A DNA stretch of 40,970 nucleotides from SIG480 sp045595605 (GCA_045595605.1 JAZOAS010000151.1:1-40970), one strand, 5' to 3'. Positions 18,656-26,044 are shown, counted from the stretch's first letter. Program-made: numbers and translations. The notes: generated by a model not told the origin, from the sequence alone.

Positions 18656-18734
18656 CGCTTAAACTGCATCCAAAATCAAGACCTTCAGGGTGCGAGCAGT
18701 TTTGAATTGAGAAATTTTTCGTTTGGATAAATAT
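18656..18734. other. Structured segment between two terminators, no gene seen
   Basis: Part of the 316-base gap 18541-18856. It contains an inverted repeat AAACTGC (18661-18667) / GCAGTTT (18696-18702), with a further ACC/GGT pair inside the loop. Open frames here are short and have no ribosome site. It may be a small RNA or decayed sequence; the rest of the gap (18541-18615, 18774-18856) shows nothing I can name. Confidence 0.3.
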
Positions 18735-18773
18735 AAAAATTCCGGGCATACTGTTGTATTCCCGGAATTTTTT
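18735..18773. terminator. Rho-independent terminator after the AEC transporter
   Basis: Arms AAAATTCCGGG and CCCGGAATTTT around a 14-base loop, T-rich on both strands. It lies 84 bases past the end of the minus-strand transporter gene. Confidence 0.8.
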
Positions 18774-18856
18774 GTGCAATACAAGCGGAAAATAGCCATT
18801 CAAAACCAATACTTCCTTATGCGGCTGTGGCCAAGTATCCGCAGAGCTTTTGAATT

Positions 18857-19768
18857 TTACAAAAGTGAAAAAACGATAGGGATTGTAATTATTCCGAGAA
18901 TCGCTGACATAAAGCAGACCTTCGCGCCCGATTCCGCATCGCCGCCATATGCTTCGGGGAAAATTACGCTGTTGACGCCCATGGGCATCGCGAGAACGCA
19001 GATTGACGGTATTATCCAGCTTTGAGGAATATTGAGAAGCTTAAAGACAACAAGACAAACGAGCGGGATAACGAGAAGCCTTATTGCCGAGGCTGCATAC
19101 GATCTCCAATCGATAAAGACTGACTTTATGTTGATTCGCGCAAAGACTGTTCCCGTGAGGACCATGGCGCACGGTGTAACCGCGCCCTCAGCCATTTCGA
19201 GAATGCTTATCGCGACTGTCGGGAGTTTGATGTTCAGAAGACCGATAATGATTCCTACAAAGGTCGCAACGAGAGTGGGGTTCAAAAGACCCTTGAGAGA
19301 AATTTTCTCGCCTGAGGTGAGGATAAACAGGCCAATTGTGTAGATGTAGAGGCTGAACGGTATGCAGAAAACAAGCGTATCGAGAAACGCCACTTCACCG
19401 TAAATTGCCTTTGTGAGAGGATATGCCATATACCCGAGGTTCGGGATGGTAAAGCTGTATATGTATATGTTCCGAGTCAGTTTGTTTTTCGAGAAAAGCT
19501 TTGCAAGGAAAATCGCAATAACGCCCGTGACGGTAAGGACTATAACCGAGAAGACAAGGAGCATTATCTTGTCGCTGAGGACATCAAGCTTAAAGTTATT
19601 TGAAAATGAAAGGACAACCATTGCAGGGAGGAAGATGTTAACGATAAGCTTTGAGATATTACTGCCGGCTTCTTTTGTGAGGATGCCGCGCTTTGTGAAA
19701 AAGTATCCTACTCCCATAAAGAAGAACATACTGATAAGTTGGGTAACTGTTATAAGTGTTATCTGCAT
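18857..19768 (-). CDS. AEC family (auxin efflux carrier-like) transporter
   Basis: 303 residues with about ten hydrophobic segments. It begins MQITLITVTQLISMFFFMGV and contains YFFTKRGILTKEAGSNISKL and NIFLPAMVVLSF, the usual N-terminal repeat of bacterial AEC permeases (MdcF/MleP-like). Known members move malate, malonate or other organic anions across the inner membrane. A malic enzyme lies in the same window but 16 kb away, so no direct link is claimed. ATG with GAGAGGGAA upstream. It follows the tRNA-Leu terminator by about 36 bases. Confidence 0.9.
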   Translation of the reverse strand: MQITLITVTQLISMFFFMGVGYFFTKRGILTKEAGSNISKLIVNIFLPAMVVLSFSNNFKLDVLSDKIMLLVFSVIVLTVTGVIAIFLAKLFSKNKLTRNIYIYSFTIPNLGYMAYPLTKAIYGEVAFLDTLVFCIPFSLYIYTIGLFILTSGEKISLKGLLNPTLVATFVGIIIGLLNIKLPTVAISILEMAEGAVTPCAMVLTGTVFARINIKSVFIDWRSYAASAIRLLVIPLVCLVVFKLLNIPQSWIIPSICVLAMPMGVNSVIFPEAYGGDAESGAKVCFMSAILGIITIPIVFSLL

Positions 19769-19804
19769 TGTGATTCCCTCTCAACTATAAGTTTATACGA
19801 AAAC

Positions 19805-19835
19805 AAAAAGACACTTGCTAAAAGCAAGTGTCTTT
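19805..19835 (-). terminator. Terminator of tRNA-Leu
   Basis: Arms AAAGACACTTGCT and AGCAAGTGTCTTT with a 3-base loop. On the minus strand it starts right after the encoded CCA end and is followed by a T-rich tail. Confidence 0.85.
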
Positions 19836-19918
19836 GGTGCGAGTGATGGGACTTGAACCCATACGTCATGGACACACGCCCCTCAAACGTGCCTGTCTGC
19901 CTATTCCAGCACACTCGC
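19835..19918 (-). tRNA. tRNA-Leu (anticodon GAG)
   Basis: 84 bases including an encoded CCA. The acceptor stem GCGAGUG pairs with CACUCGC. The anticodon loop is UUGAGGG closed by CACGU/GCGUG. The T arm contains GGGUUCAAGUCCC. A variable arm is present, as expected for a class II tRNA. It has its own promoter and terminator. Confidence 0.95.
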
Positions 19919-19948
19919 ATAACTCGTTGTTCAATTGACAACATGAAT

Positions 19949-19977
19949 ATTATAGTGGTTTTTGGCGCAAATGTCAA
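19949..19977 (-). promoter_or_regulatory. Promoter of tRNA-Leu
   Basis: Consensus TTGACA (19972-19977), 17-base spacer, TATAAT (19949-19954) on the minus strand, about 30 bases before the mature 5' end. Confidence 0.9.
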
Positions 19978-20019
19978 GAAAAATTTTTGATTTTTTCAAA
20001 AAAATTTTTGGGCTCGGAT

Positions 20020-20307
20020 TTAGTCGCTTTTTTGGCTGTCTTCAGCTGTATTCTGCTGAGATTTTTCAAGCAAACGGTAAATTCCGTATGTATTTTTGTT
20101 AGATTGTTTGATTTCGTCGGTGATTACTCCGAAGGCGTAAATCATAAGTGAAGTGACCCACGAGAAAAAGACGCCGAGAATTATGAAAACCAAACCGAAG
20201 AAAGTTTCGTTCATAAGTATAAGACCGTAAATGAGAGAGAAAAGTGCGCCTATAATAAAGTAGATAAACGCGACAGCCTTGAGCTTGCTTCCGGGATATT
20301 CAAACAT
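20020..20307 (-). CDS. Small two-helix membrane protein, function unknown
   Basis: 95 residues. Two hydrophobic segments (about 10-32 and 36-62) are separated by a short polar turn. The C-terminal tail of about 30 residues is polar and charged (TDEIKQSNKNTYGIYRLLEK). ATG with AGAAAGGGG upstream and a good promoter 29 bases before it, so it looks like a real gene with its own unit. Not recognised. It lies between two tRNA genes; no partner gene is adjacent. Confidence 0.75.
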   Translation of the reverse strand: MFEYPGSKLKAVAFIYFIIGALFSLIYGLILMNETFFGLVFIILGVFFSWVTSLMIYAFGVITDEIKQSNKNTYGIYRLLEKSQQNTAEDSQKSD

Positions 20308-20335
20308 AATAATTTCCCCTTTCTGTTTTGCTTAG

Positions 20336-20365
20336 AGTATAACACGCGATTTGTGAAACTGTCAA
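20336..20365 (-). promoter_or_regulatory. Promoter of the 95-residue membrane protein gene
   Basis: TTGACA (20360-20365), 18-base spacer, TATACT (20336-20341) on the minus strand. Confidence 0.8.
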
Positions 20366-20377
20366 TATCGGAGCGAC

Positions 20378-20412
20378 AAAAAAAGGTACGTACACGAAAG
20401 TGTACGGACCTT
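20378..20412 (-). terminator. Terminator hairpin next to a tRNA 3'-end remnant
   Basis: Arms around a GAAA loop (CGTACAC/GTGTACG, then an AAGGT/ACCTT-type extension), with seven T following on the minus strand. It directly follows a tRNA-like 3' end on that strand. Confidence 0.75.
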
Positions 20413-20421
20413 GGCGGAGAA
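20412..20421 (-). pseudogene. Remnant of a tRNA 3' end (TTCTCCGCCA)
   Basis: On the minus strand the ten bases TTCTCCGCCA are identical to the 3' end, CCA included, of the neighbouring tRNA-Ser(GCU), and lead straight into a terminator hairpin, as in the intact gene. No tRNA body precedes it (20422-20485 is AT-rich). It looks like what remains of a deleted duplicate tRNA gene, though ten bases could also be chance. Confidence 0.4.
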
Positions 20422-20485
20422 CTTAAGTTTTATATAAATACACTTTTATATTCAGGGAATAGTGAAGAGTGAATAGGTAAAAAGT

Positions 20486-20517
20486 AAAAGACGACAAGTC
20501 GAAACTTGTCGTCTTTT
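20486..20517 (-). terminator. Terminator of tRNA-Ser(GCU)
   Basis: Perfect 14-base arms (AAAAGACGACAAGT / ACTTGTCGTCTTTT) around the loop CGAA. It begins at the last base of the encoded CCA on the minus strand. Confidence 0.88.
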
Positions 20518-20608
20518 GGCGGAGAAGGGGAGATTCGAACTCCCGCACCGCTTTCGCGACCTACGCCCTTAGCAGGGGCGCCTCTTCGACCAGCTTGAGT
20601 ACTTCTCC
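20517..20608 (-). tRNA. tRNA-Ser (anticodon GCU)
   Basis: 92 bases with encoded CCA. The acceptor stem is GGAGAAG/CUUCUCC. The anticodon loop CUGCUAA gives GCU. The long variable arm is closed by a GAAA loop, and the T arm contains GUUCGAAUC. Own promoter and terminator. Confidence 0.95.
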
Positions 20609-20625
20609 AAGTCGAAAATTAAAGT

Positions 20626-20655
20626 CGGTATTCAGTTTTTGTAAACCGAATACCG
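20626..20655 (-). other. Hairpin in the 5' leader of tRNA-Ser(GCU)
   Basis: Arms CGGTATTC and GAATACCG with further pairing toward the loop. It lies between the promoter and the mature tRNA 5' end, so it would be in the precursor leader. Possible processing or stability element. Confidence 0.5.
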
Positions 20656-20668
20656 GCTCACTTTGTAT

Positions 20669-20697
20669 ATTATAAGATAATTTGCAATTTCAGTCAA
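20669..20697 (-). promoter_or_regulatory. Promoter of tRNA-Ser(GCU)
   Basis: TTGACT (20692-20697), 17-base spacer, TATAAT (20669-20674) on the minus strand. Confidence 0.88.
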
Positions 20698-20716
20698 GAG
20701 TTTTTTAAAAAACTTT

Positions 20717-21496
20717 TTAGATAAGCTTTACTGTGTAATAGATGCCCGTGATAACGATGTATGCGATAAGACCGAAGATAAAGTAAATCGCAAGATCCGG
20801 AGCAAGGAACGCAGCAGCGAGGAGAAGAAGAGAGAGGAGATATGTGAGGTAGATGAGTGTGTACTTAGCATCGCTCTTGAACACAGAAACCTCACGGCCG
20901 AAGACCTTCAAACTTCCCTTGCCGACCTGAACTGCAATTGTGAAAGCAGCGAGGAGAACGACAAGAACCGCAACCGCGATGAGAACGAACATATCAGCTG
21001 AGTTTACGATGTCTGACTTGAAAAGCCAGATTCCAACGCCACTCAAAATGGAAGAAAGAGCGACCATAAAGAACTCGCGCTGGTATGAATAATAGACAAT
21101 GTAGAGAACTACGAGCGCGGGGATGAAAACATAAATAAGAGTAAGTGTTGTGCTTGAGAAGACGATAGCGAGAGCGGTTGAGACAACCGCGATAATCGCC
21201 GAAGCTATTGAGATATTCTTTCCGGAAAGAAGGCGATACTTCGTATCGATTCCTTTTGCGCGCTCAACAATAAGCATTATTATGCCGACAACGAAAAGCG
21301 CAATGAATACGCCGGAAGTGATTTTGGTAATGTTCCAGGCGGTGAGGTAGCTTGTAGTGCTCTTCATCATTCTGCTGATATTTGTAAAGAAAAGAAGAAG
21401 AGCGAAAGCGAGCGTGAAAACAAGAAGAAGCTTGTTAGTCACATAATCCTTCTTAACGGTTTCCGTTACTTCTCTTTTTGCCTTATTATCTTTCAA
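20717..21496 (-). CDS. Multi-pass membrane protein, function unknown
   Basis: 259 residues. A charged N-terminal cytoplasmic stretch (MKDNKAKREVTETVKKDYV) is followed by about eight hydrophobic segments in four pairs. A polar loop near residues 190-208 (QVGKGSLKVFGREVSVFKSD) separates the last two pairs. No family motif recognised. The gene has its own promoter and GAGTGA-type site and is monocistronic, convergent with nothing and followed by tRNA-Ser transcription on the same strand. Confidence 0.8.
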   Translation of the reverse strand: MKDNKAKREVTETVKKDYVTNKLLLVFTLAFALLLFFTNISRMMKSTTSYLTAWNITKITSGVFIALFVVGIIMLIVERAKGIDTKYRLLSGKNISIASAIIAVVSTALAIVFSSTTLTLIYVFIPALVVLYIVYYSYQREFFMVALSSILSGVGIWLFKSDIVNSADMFVLIAVAVLVVLLAAFTIAVQVGKGSLKVFGREVSVFKSDAKYTLIYLTYLLSLLLLAAAFLAPDLAIYFIFGLIAYIVITGIYYTVKLI

Positions 21497-21532
21497 GGTT
21501 ATTCACTCCCTAAATCCAACATCATACTCTAT

Positions 21533-21561
21533 ATTTTACCAAAAAAAGCATCATTTGTCCA
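21533..21561 (-). promoter_or_regulatory. Probable promoter of the 259-residue membrane protein
   Basis: TGGACA (21556-21561), 17-base spacer, TAAAAT (21533-21538) on the minus strand. Confidence 0.65.
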
Positions 21562-21597
21562 GCATTACTTTATTAAGTTTTCCCAAAACAAAGTAAA

Positions 21598-22566
21598 TTA
21601 TTTTTTAATAGGGCGCGCGATGATTGATGCCCAGTCGTTTTTGTCGCAAATTTTGATGATTTCAAAATTCTTTTCGATGTACCCGAGAACCTCGGAAAGT
21701 CGCTCGGTGATTATTCCCGATGCGATGAAGATTCCGTCTTCCTTAACGAAATCCCCCACGAAAGGAGAAGTGGCGATGATTACATCAGACACGATGTTTG
21801 CCGCGACGATGTCGTACTTCTTGGCAGAGAAGCGCTCGCGCAAGGCGGTGTCATCGATAATGTTTCCTGCAAGAGCTTCGTATTTTTCGGTTGTAACGCC
21901 GTTTAGCTCCGCGTTGCGGAGCGCGATATCGACCGCGTTTTTGTCGATATCCATAGCGGTTGCGCTCTTTGCGCCGAGGAGACAAGCTGTGATTGAGAGA
22001 ATGCCGCTTCCGCAGCCGAGGTCGAGGATGGTGTCGCCGTCTTTTGTGTATTCCTCAATCGCTTCGAGGCAGAGCTGGGTTGTTGCATGAGACCCCGTGC
22101 CGAAGCTCATGCCGGGGTTTATTGTGAAGACAACGCGACCGTCTTCGTTTTCGCACTCCTCCCATTCCGGACGGATGAGAACGCGCTTCCCGATTTTCAA
22201 GGGGTGGAAGAACTGCTTCCAGTTCTCAGACCAGTCCTCTTCGTTCATAGTAACAAATGAAAGCTCAAGGCTTCCGAGTGAGGCATCCCATTTAAGAGAC
22301 GCGAGAAGCTCACGGACGGAGAGGAGCTGTTCGTGTCCTGCTTCGTTTTCGCTCACATAGATTTTGACGCGGACATCCTCGTTTGTCTTTTCTTTGATGA
22401 GGTCCTCGTCAACATAATCGCGGTATGGAAACTCTGAGCACATAAACTCGTCAAAGTCAGCAGAGTCTTCAATCTCAAAACCGCGGATGCCGATATCTTC
22501 AAGGGCTGAGGTAAGAGTCTCAACGCCTTCGTGTGTTGTGTCAATGGCTACCTGTATCCATTCCAT
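21598..22566 (-). CDS. prmA: Ribosomal protein L11 methyltransferase
   Basis: 322 residues, normal length. PrmA trimethylates lysines and the N-terminus of ribosomal protein L11 using S-adenosylmethionine. The N-terminal substrate domain begins MEWIQVAIDTTHEGVETL. The catalytic domain has NPGMSFGTGSHATTQLCLEA (about 150-170), motif I TILDLGCGSGILSI (about 178-191) and the NIVSDVI motif (about 258). ATG with AAGGCGG upstream. Divergent from pdaA. Confidence 0.95.
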   Translation of the reverse strand: MEWIQVAIDTTHEGVETLTSALEDIGIRGFEIEDSADFDEFMCSEFPYRDYVDEDLIKEKTNEDVRVKIYVSENEAGHEQLLSVRELLASLKWDASLGSLELSFVTMNEEDWSENWKQFFHPLKIGKRVLIRPEWEECENEDGRVVFTINPGMSFGTGSHATTQLCLEAIEEYTKDGDTILDLGCGSGILSITACLLGAKSATAMDIDKNAVDIALRNAELNGVTTEKYEALAGNIIDDTALRERFSAKKYDIVAANIVSDVIIATSPFVGDFVKEDGIFIASGIITERLSEVLGYIEKNFEIIKICDKNDWASIIARPIKK

Positions 22567-22597
22567 AAAAATTTCCGCCTTTCAAAATGCTACATAT

Positions 22598-22626
22598 ATT
22601 TTACCAAAATGCAGAGAGATATGCAA
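22598..22626 (-). promoter_or_regulatory. Probable promoter of prmA
   Basis: TTGCAT (22621-22626), 17-base spacer, TAAAAT (22598-22603) on the minus strand. Confidence 0.65.
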
Positions 22627-22672
22627 CATATTTAATCTTTTCGCCTCATATCATCTTTAACGGAAAGGTGTG

Positions 22673-23470
22673 ATGAATATGGTAATAAGAATCCATAAAG
22701 CGACGGTTGCAATTTTCCTTGTCGCTCTGCTTGTTTTTTGTGTGCTTCCGTATTTTCCTGCGGGAGATGTGTCTCCCGTGTCGGGCGGAACATACGAAAA
22801 CTGGGGTCTTTCGTTTCAGGAGAGCGGAAAAACTCCCATAGGAAATGCGACAAAGGATTTTTTAGGCAAGTACGATGCTTACTTTGTGGGAGATGAAGGC
22901 GAAAAGGTGATTTATCTTACCTTTGACGCAGGCTATGAAAATGGGTGCACGGAGAAAATTCTCGATACCCTGAAAAAACACGAGGTTCCCGCGGCGTTTT
23001 TCCTTGTAGGAAATTACATAGACAAAGAGCCTGAGCTTGTAAAGCGCATGGTGGAGGAAGGACATATAGTCGGAAATCATACCCTTTCGCATCCCGATAT
23101 GTCAGCGATAGAGGATGAAGGAAAGTTCAAAAACGAGCTTTCTGAGCTCGAGGAGAAATACAAGAGCGCGTGCGGTGAGGAAATGAAAAAGTTTTACCGC
23201 CCGCCGCAGGGGAAATTTTCAGAGCGAAATCTTCAAATGGCGCAGAAGCTCGGATACAAAACGGTTTTCTGGAGCCTTGCGTATGTCGATTGGTATGAGA
23301 ATAAGCAACCGTCAAGAGAGTATGCAATGAAGACACTCACCGAGCGAATCCACCCGGGAGCCGTAGTTCTTCTCCACAGCACATCAAAAACAAACGCCGA
23401 GATTTTAGATGACCTTCTCACTGAATGGAAGGATATGGGCTACCGCTTCGAGAGTATAGAGAGCTTATAA
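22673..23470 (+). CDS. pdaA: Delta-lactam-biosynthetic de-N-acetylase (PdaA type)
   Basis: 265 residues from the ATG at 22673 (AAAGG just upstream; a GTG at 22670 and an ATG at 22679 are alternatives). PdaA removes the acetyl group from muramic acid in spore cortex, a step in making muramic delta-lactam. There is an N-terminal hydrophobic anchor (about 10-27). The NodB domain shows YLTFDAGYENGCTE, with the Asp-Ala-Gly form typical of PdaA rather than Asp-Asp-Gly, then GHIVGNHTLSHPDMS and FYRPPQGKFS. Divergent from prmA. Consistent with a spore former, as is gpr nearby. Confidence 0.93.
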   Translation: MNMVIRIHKATVAIFLVALLVFCVLPYFPAGDVSPVSGGTYENWGLSFQESGKTPIGNATKDFLGKYDAYFVGDEGEKVIYLTFDAGYENGCTEKILDTLKKHEVPAAFFLVGNYIDKEPELVKRMVEEGHIVGNHTLSHPDMSAIEDEGKFKNELSELEEKYKSACGEEMKKFYRPPQGKFSERNLQMAQKLGYKTVFWSLAYVDWYENKQPSREYAMKTLTERIHPGAVVLLHSTSKTNAEILDDLLTEWKDMGYRFESIESL

Positions 23471-23508
23471 GAAAAGGCAGAAACGAATTTTCGTTTCTTC
23501 CTTTTTGT
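23471..23508. terminator. Bidirectional terminator between pdaA and the M23 peptidase
   Basis: Arms AGAAACGAA / TTCGTTTCT extended by AAAGG/CCTTT, with T-rich tails in both directions, between convergent genes. Confidence 0.85.
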
Positions 23509-25143
23509 TTACTTAATATACTTCCACGGGTTTACATATCTGCCGTTTACATGAACCTCGAAGTGAACATGCGGACCTGAGCTGTTACCTGTGCTTCCCA
23601 TTTTCGCAATCTGCTCACCCTTTGCAACCTTCTGACCAACCTTTACGGTAACTCGTGAGTTGTGAGCGTAATAGGTTTCGATACCATTGCCGTGGTTTAT
23701 AACGACGAGATATCCCCAACCGCCGCGCTTCCAGCCGGCCCATGTGACCGTACCGCCGTCAGCTGCGGAAATTCGTGTGCCCATCTTTGCGGCAAAGTCA
23801 ACACCCTTGTGCATGCTGCCACGGCGCATACCGTAGTTCGAGGAGATGATACCGCCGCTTATCGGGCGTGAGAGTTTTCCTGTTGCGACGGTCTTGGGTC
23901 TTGCTTTTGTTCCGACATGAACAACCTTTGTTACAGGCTGTTTTGTGACTGTGCTTGAGAGGATGTCACGGGAGACTTCCTTATTATCAACATAGGTGAC
24001 ATCGGCAACAACCGTTCTCGTTCCGACGCGACCCTGAGTTACAACCTTTGAAGAGCCTTTGTAGATTGAAGAATCTTCAACCTGCTTTGTTTCAAAGGGG
24101 ATAGTTTCCGTATATTCAACACGGCGGATAGCTTCAACCGAGAGGAAGGGAACTTCCTTTGCGACCGTAACATTCTTGCCGGCGCGGAGGTTTCTTGATG
24201 TGAGTGACGGGTTGAGCTCCAAAAGCTCATCTGTTGTCATTCCGTTTGCCTTGGCAATCTTATCAATGGTATCTCCGGACTTTATCTTATACTGCTTTGA
24301 TGTGTGAATTGTTGATGTGAGCTTCTCGCGAATTTCGTCATACGAAATGAGCTTTGAGGAGTCAACATATCTCTGTGAAATCTGAACATCCTGAGCAAAG
24401 TGAGCCCTAACATTCGGGTCGTTTGTGTAAAGAAGCTCGTCAAGCATATTCTGAAGAACCTCACGGCTTCGGCTTGCACCGACGACCTCACCGTCAACAG
24501 TGATAGCATAGAGAGCAGAAATTTCGTCGATTTCCGAGAAGAAGAAGGAGCGGATAGCATCCTTTGATATAACCTTTTCGCGCGGGACTATACCGAGCTC
24601 GAATTTGACGGGGAGAGTAACGCTGTACGGGCGACCGAGGATTTCTGTAGCGCGGTCCTCAACAAAGCGAAGTGCTTCGTTGTATTCCTCACGGCTGTAC
24701 ATATAGCCAAGCTCTTTGCCGTCAGCGGTAATTTTGATACCCACGCTGTAAAAGGTTGAAGCGATGAGTGTGAGCGTAACTGCAAGAAGTGAAATCGCAA
24801 GCGCAAAACGGTTTGCGCGGAACTGTGCAATCGCGACGGTCGCGGTATGCGATTTAACGCGGAGATAATCGCGGACTTTTACAAAAGCTTCAGAAAGAAC
24901 ACTCGCAAGAGCGAAGATAAAGACCGTTGCAGGGACAATAACTCGCGAATGGAAAACCGTTCCGAAAATAACTGCGGAGTGGATAACTTTTGAATAAACA
25001 AAAGAGAAGAACTCGCAAAGAAGCGCGAAGATGCCGCAGAGCACATTATATATTCTGTTGTTGGTGGTGATAGCTGAAGGAGCAACGCCGACTGACGCTA
25101 CTGCACTTTCAGAAGAATGTGTCTCGTTGGACAAAGTTCTCAC
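23509..25143 (-). CDS. M23 family metallopeptidase with LysM and G5 domains
   Basis: 544 residues if it starts at the GTG at 25143, which has AAAGGAAA about 5 bases upstream. An ATG at 25158 would add 5 residues but lacks a clear ribosome site. A hydrophobic, helix-rich N-terminal part ends in a clear membrane segment (about 110-135). LysM follows (YKIKSGDTIDKIAKANGM, about 285-330), then a G5-like region (VEYTETIPFETKQVEDSSIY, about 340-420) and a C-terminal M23 peptidase (about 440-545). Zinc ligands appear in MHKGVDFAA and GPHVHFEVH. Probably a membrane-anchored peptidoglycan endopeptidase or scaffold acting outside the cell. The promoter carries WalR-like boxes. Confidence 0.93.
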   Translation of the reverse strand: MRTLSNETHSSESAVASVGVAPSAITTNNRIYNVLCGIFALLCEFFSFVYSKVIHSAVIFGTVFHSRVIVPATVFIFALASVLSEAFVKVRDYLRVKSHTATVAIAQFRANRFALAISLLAVTLTLIASTFYSVGIKITADGKELGYMYSREEYNEALRFVEDRATEILGRPYSVTLPVKFELGIVPREKVISKDAIRSFFFSEIDEISALYAITVDGEVVGASRSREVLQNMLDELLYTNDPNVRAHFAQDVQISQRYVDSSKLISYDEIREKLTSTIHTSKQYKIKSGDTIDKIAKANGMTTDELLELNPSLTSRNLRAGKNVTVAKEVPFLSVEAIRRVEYTETIPFETKQVEDSSIYKGSSKVVTQGRVGTRTVVADVTYVDNKEVSRDILSSTVTKQPVTKVVHVGTKARPKTVATGKLSRPISGGIISSNYGMRRGSMHKGVDFAAKMGTRISAADGGTVTWAGWKRGGWGYLVVINHGNGIETYYAHNSRVTVKVGQKVAKGEQIAKMGSTGNSSGPHVHFEVHVNGRYVNPWKYIK

Positions 25144-25176
25144 CGCATTTCCTTTCATTATTTCTGCAATACATCG

Positions 25177-25204
25177 GTTACAAACCGGTTACAGAGTGAT
25201 TACA
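25177..25204 (-). promoter_or_regulatory. Three phased WalR (YycF)-like half-boxes
   Basis: On the minus strand TGTAAT (25199-25204), TGTAAC (25188-25193) and TGTAAC (25177-25182), each exactly 11 bases apart. This fits the known WalR consensus TGTWAH-N5-TGTWAH, used twice. They begin at the edge of the -10 box and cover the expected start of transcription, a position that would favour repression. Confidence 0.65.
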
Positions 25205-25232
25205 TTATAGCGCAAAATGGTATTATTGTCAA
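25204..25232 (-). promoter_or_regulatory. Promoter of the M23 peptidase gene
   Basis: Consensus TTGACA (25227-25232), 17-base spacer, TATAAT (25204-25209) on the minus strand. Confidence 0.9.
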
Positions 25233-25319
25233 CCCTTTTCTGTAATTGTTTACAATTGGAAAATCTTAGAAATGGCGGAATAAAGCCATTTTTAGCAAAA
25301 TAACGGGGCTTGGACTCTT

Positions 25320-25336
25320 TGTAACGCAACTGTAAC
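25320..25336 (+). promoter_or_regulatory. WalR (YycF)-like box upstream of the HAD gene
   Basis: TGTAAC (25320-25325), GCAAC, TGTAAC (25331-25336), matching TGTWAH-N5-TGTWAH on the plus strand. It ends where a weak -35 would be, a position typical of activation. Confidence 0.5.
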
Positions 25337-25364
25337 ATTGATTTGCAAGCGTTTTTGGTATAAT
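25336..25364 (+). promoter_or_regulatory. Probable promoter of the HAD hydrolase gene
   Basis: TATAAT at 25359-25364 is clear. The -35 at 17 bases (CATTGA, 25336-25341) is poor, which fits an activator-dependent promoter. Confidence 0.55.
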
Positions 25365-25393
25365 AATAGCCGAAAGAAGTTTTGGAGGAAAGA

Positions 25394-26044
25394 ATGATGC
25401 AGATTCGCGGTGCAATTTTTGATATGGACGGAACGCTTACTGATTCCATGCAGGTATGGAGCACGATTGGAAGCGATTTCATAAAGAGTCTCGGAATGGT
25501 TCCGGCAGATGATATTGACCGCCGTTTTACGAGCATGAGCTCTTACGAAGCGGTTGAGTTTATGAAGAGGGAATACAATATCCCCGGAAGTCAGGAAGAG
25601 ATTGCCGAGCAGATTAACCTGATAGTTGAGAAGAGCTATCTTGAAAAAGTTCCGCTTAAAGAGGGAACGCTTGATTTTCTTCGCTATCTTGATGAGAAGA
25701 ACATCCCGATGTGTGTCGCGACAGCGACGGATGAATACCTCGCGGAGGCGTCGCTTACACGCCTTGGTATAAGAAAGTATTTTAAAGGTATTTTAACAAG
25801 CCGTTCGGTTGGAGTAGGAAAGACCGAACCGAAAATCTTTCTTGAAGCGGCGCGTCTTCTCGGAACAGAGCCGTCGGAGACTGCGGTCTTCGAGGATTCG
25901 GTAGTAGCAATAAGAACGGCAAATGCCGCAGGGTTTATCACGGCGGCGGTCGCGGATGAATCGTTTGCATACGCGCGCAACGAGATAAAGGAAATCGCGA
26001 CAATGTGGGAAGAAGACCTCTCGGGATATATAAATAAGGTATAA
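25394..26044 (+). CDS. HAD family hydrolase (beta-phosphoglucomutase-like)
   Basis: 216 residues from the ATG at 25394, with GGAGG at 25384-25388; a TTG at 25382 lies in front of that site and is not used. HAD motif I IFDMDGTLTDS gives the nucleophile Asp10 and acid/base Asp12. Motif II is the Thr/Ser of CVATATDE (about 112), motif III the Lys in VGKTEPKIF, motif IV VFEDSVVAI. The alpha-helical cap lies after motif I (subfamily IA). Likely a phosphatase or phosphomutase on a small sugar phosphate; the substrate is not predictable. Monocistronic. Confidence 0.92.
   Translation: MMQIRGAIFDMDGTLTDSMQVWSTIGSDFIKSLGMVPADDIDRRFTSMSSYEAVEFMKREYNIPGSQEEIAEQINLIVEKSYLEKVPLKEGTLDFLRYLDEKNIPMCVATATDEYLAEASLTRLGIRKYFKGILTSRSVGVGKTEPKIFLEAARLLGTEPSETAVFEDSVVAIRTANAAGFITAAVADESFAYARNEIKEIATMWEEDLSGYINKV

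Noticed and set aside
18564..18809. 81-codon minus-strand frame between the YigZ gene and the AEC transporter
   Set aside because: It crosses both terminators, has no ribosome site and no family pattern.
21563..21597. Terminator after prmA
   Set aside because: The stem (TTACTTT/AAAGTAA with an inner GTTTT pairing) is AT-rich and no T run follows on the minus strand.
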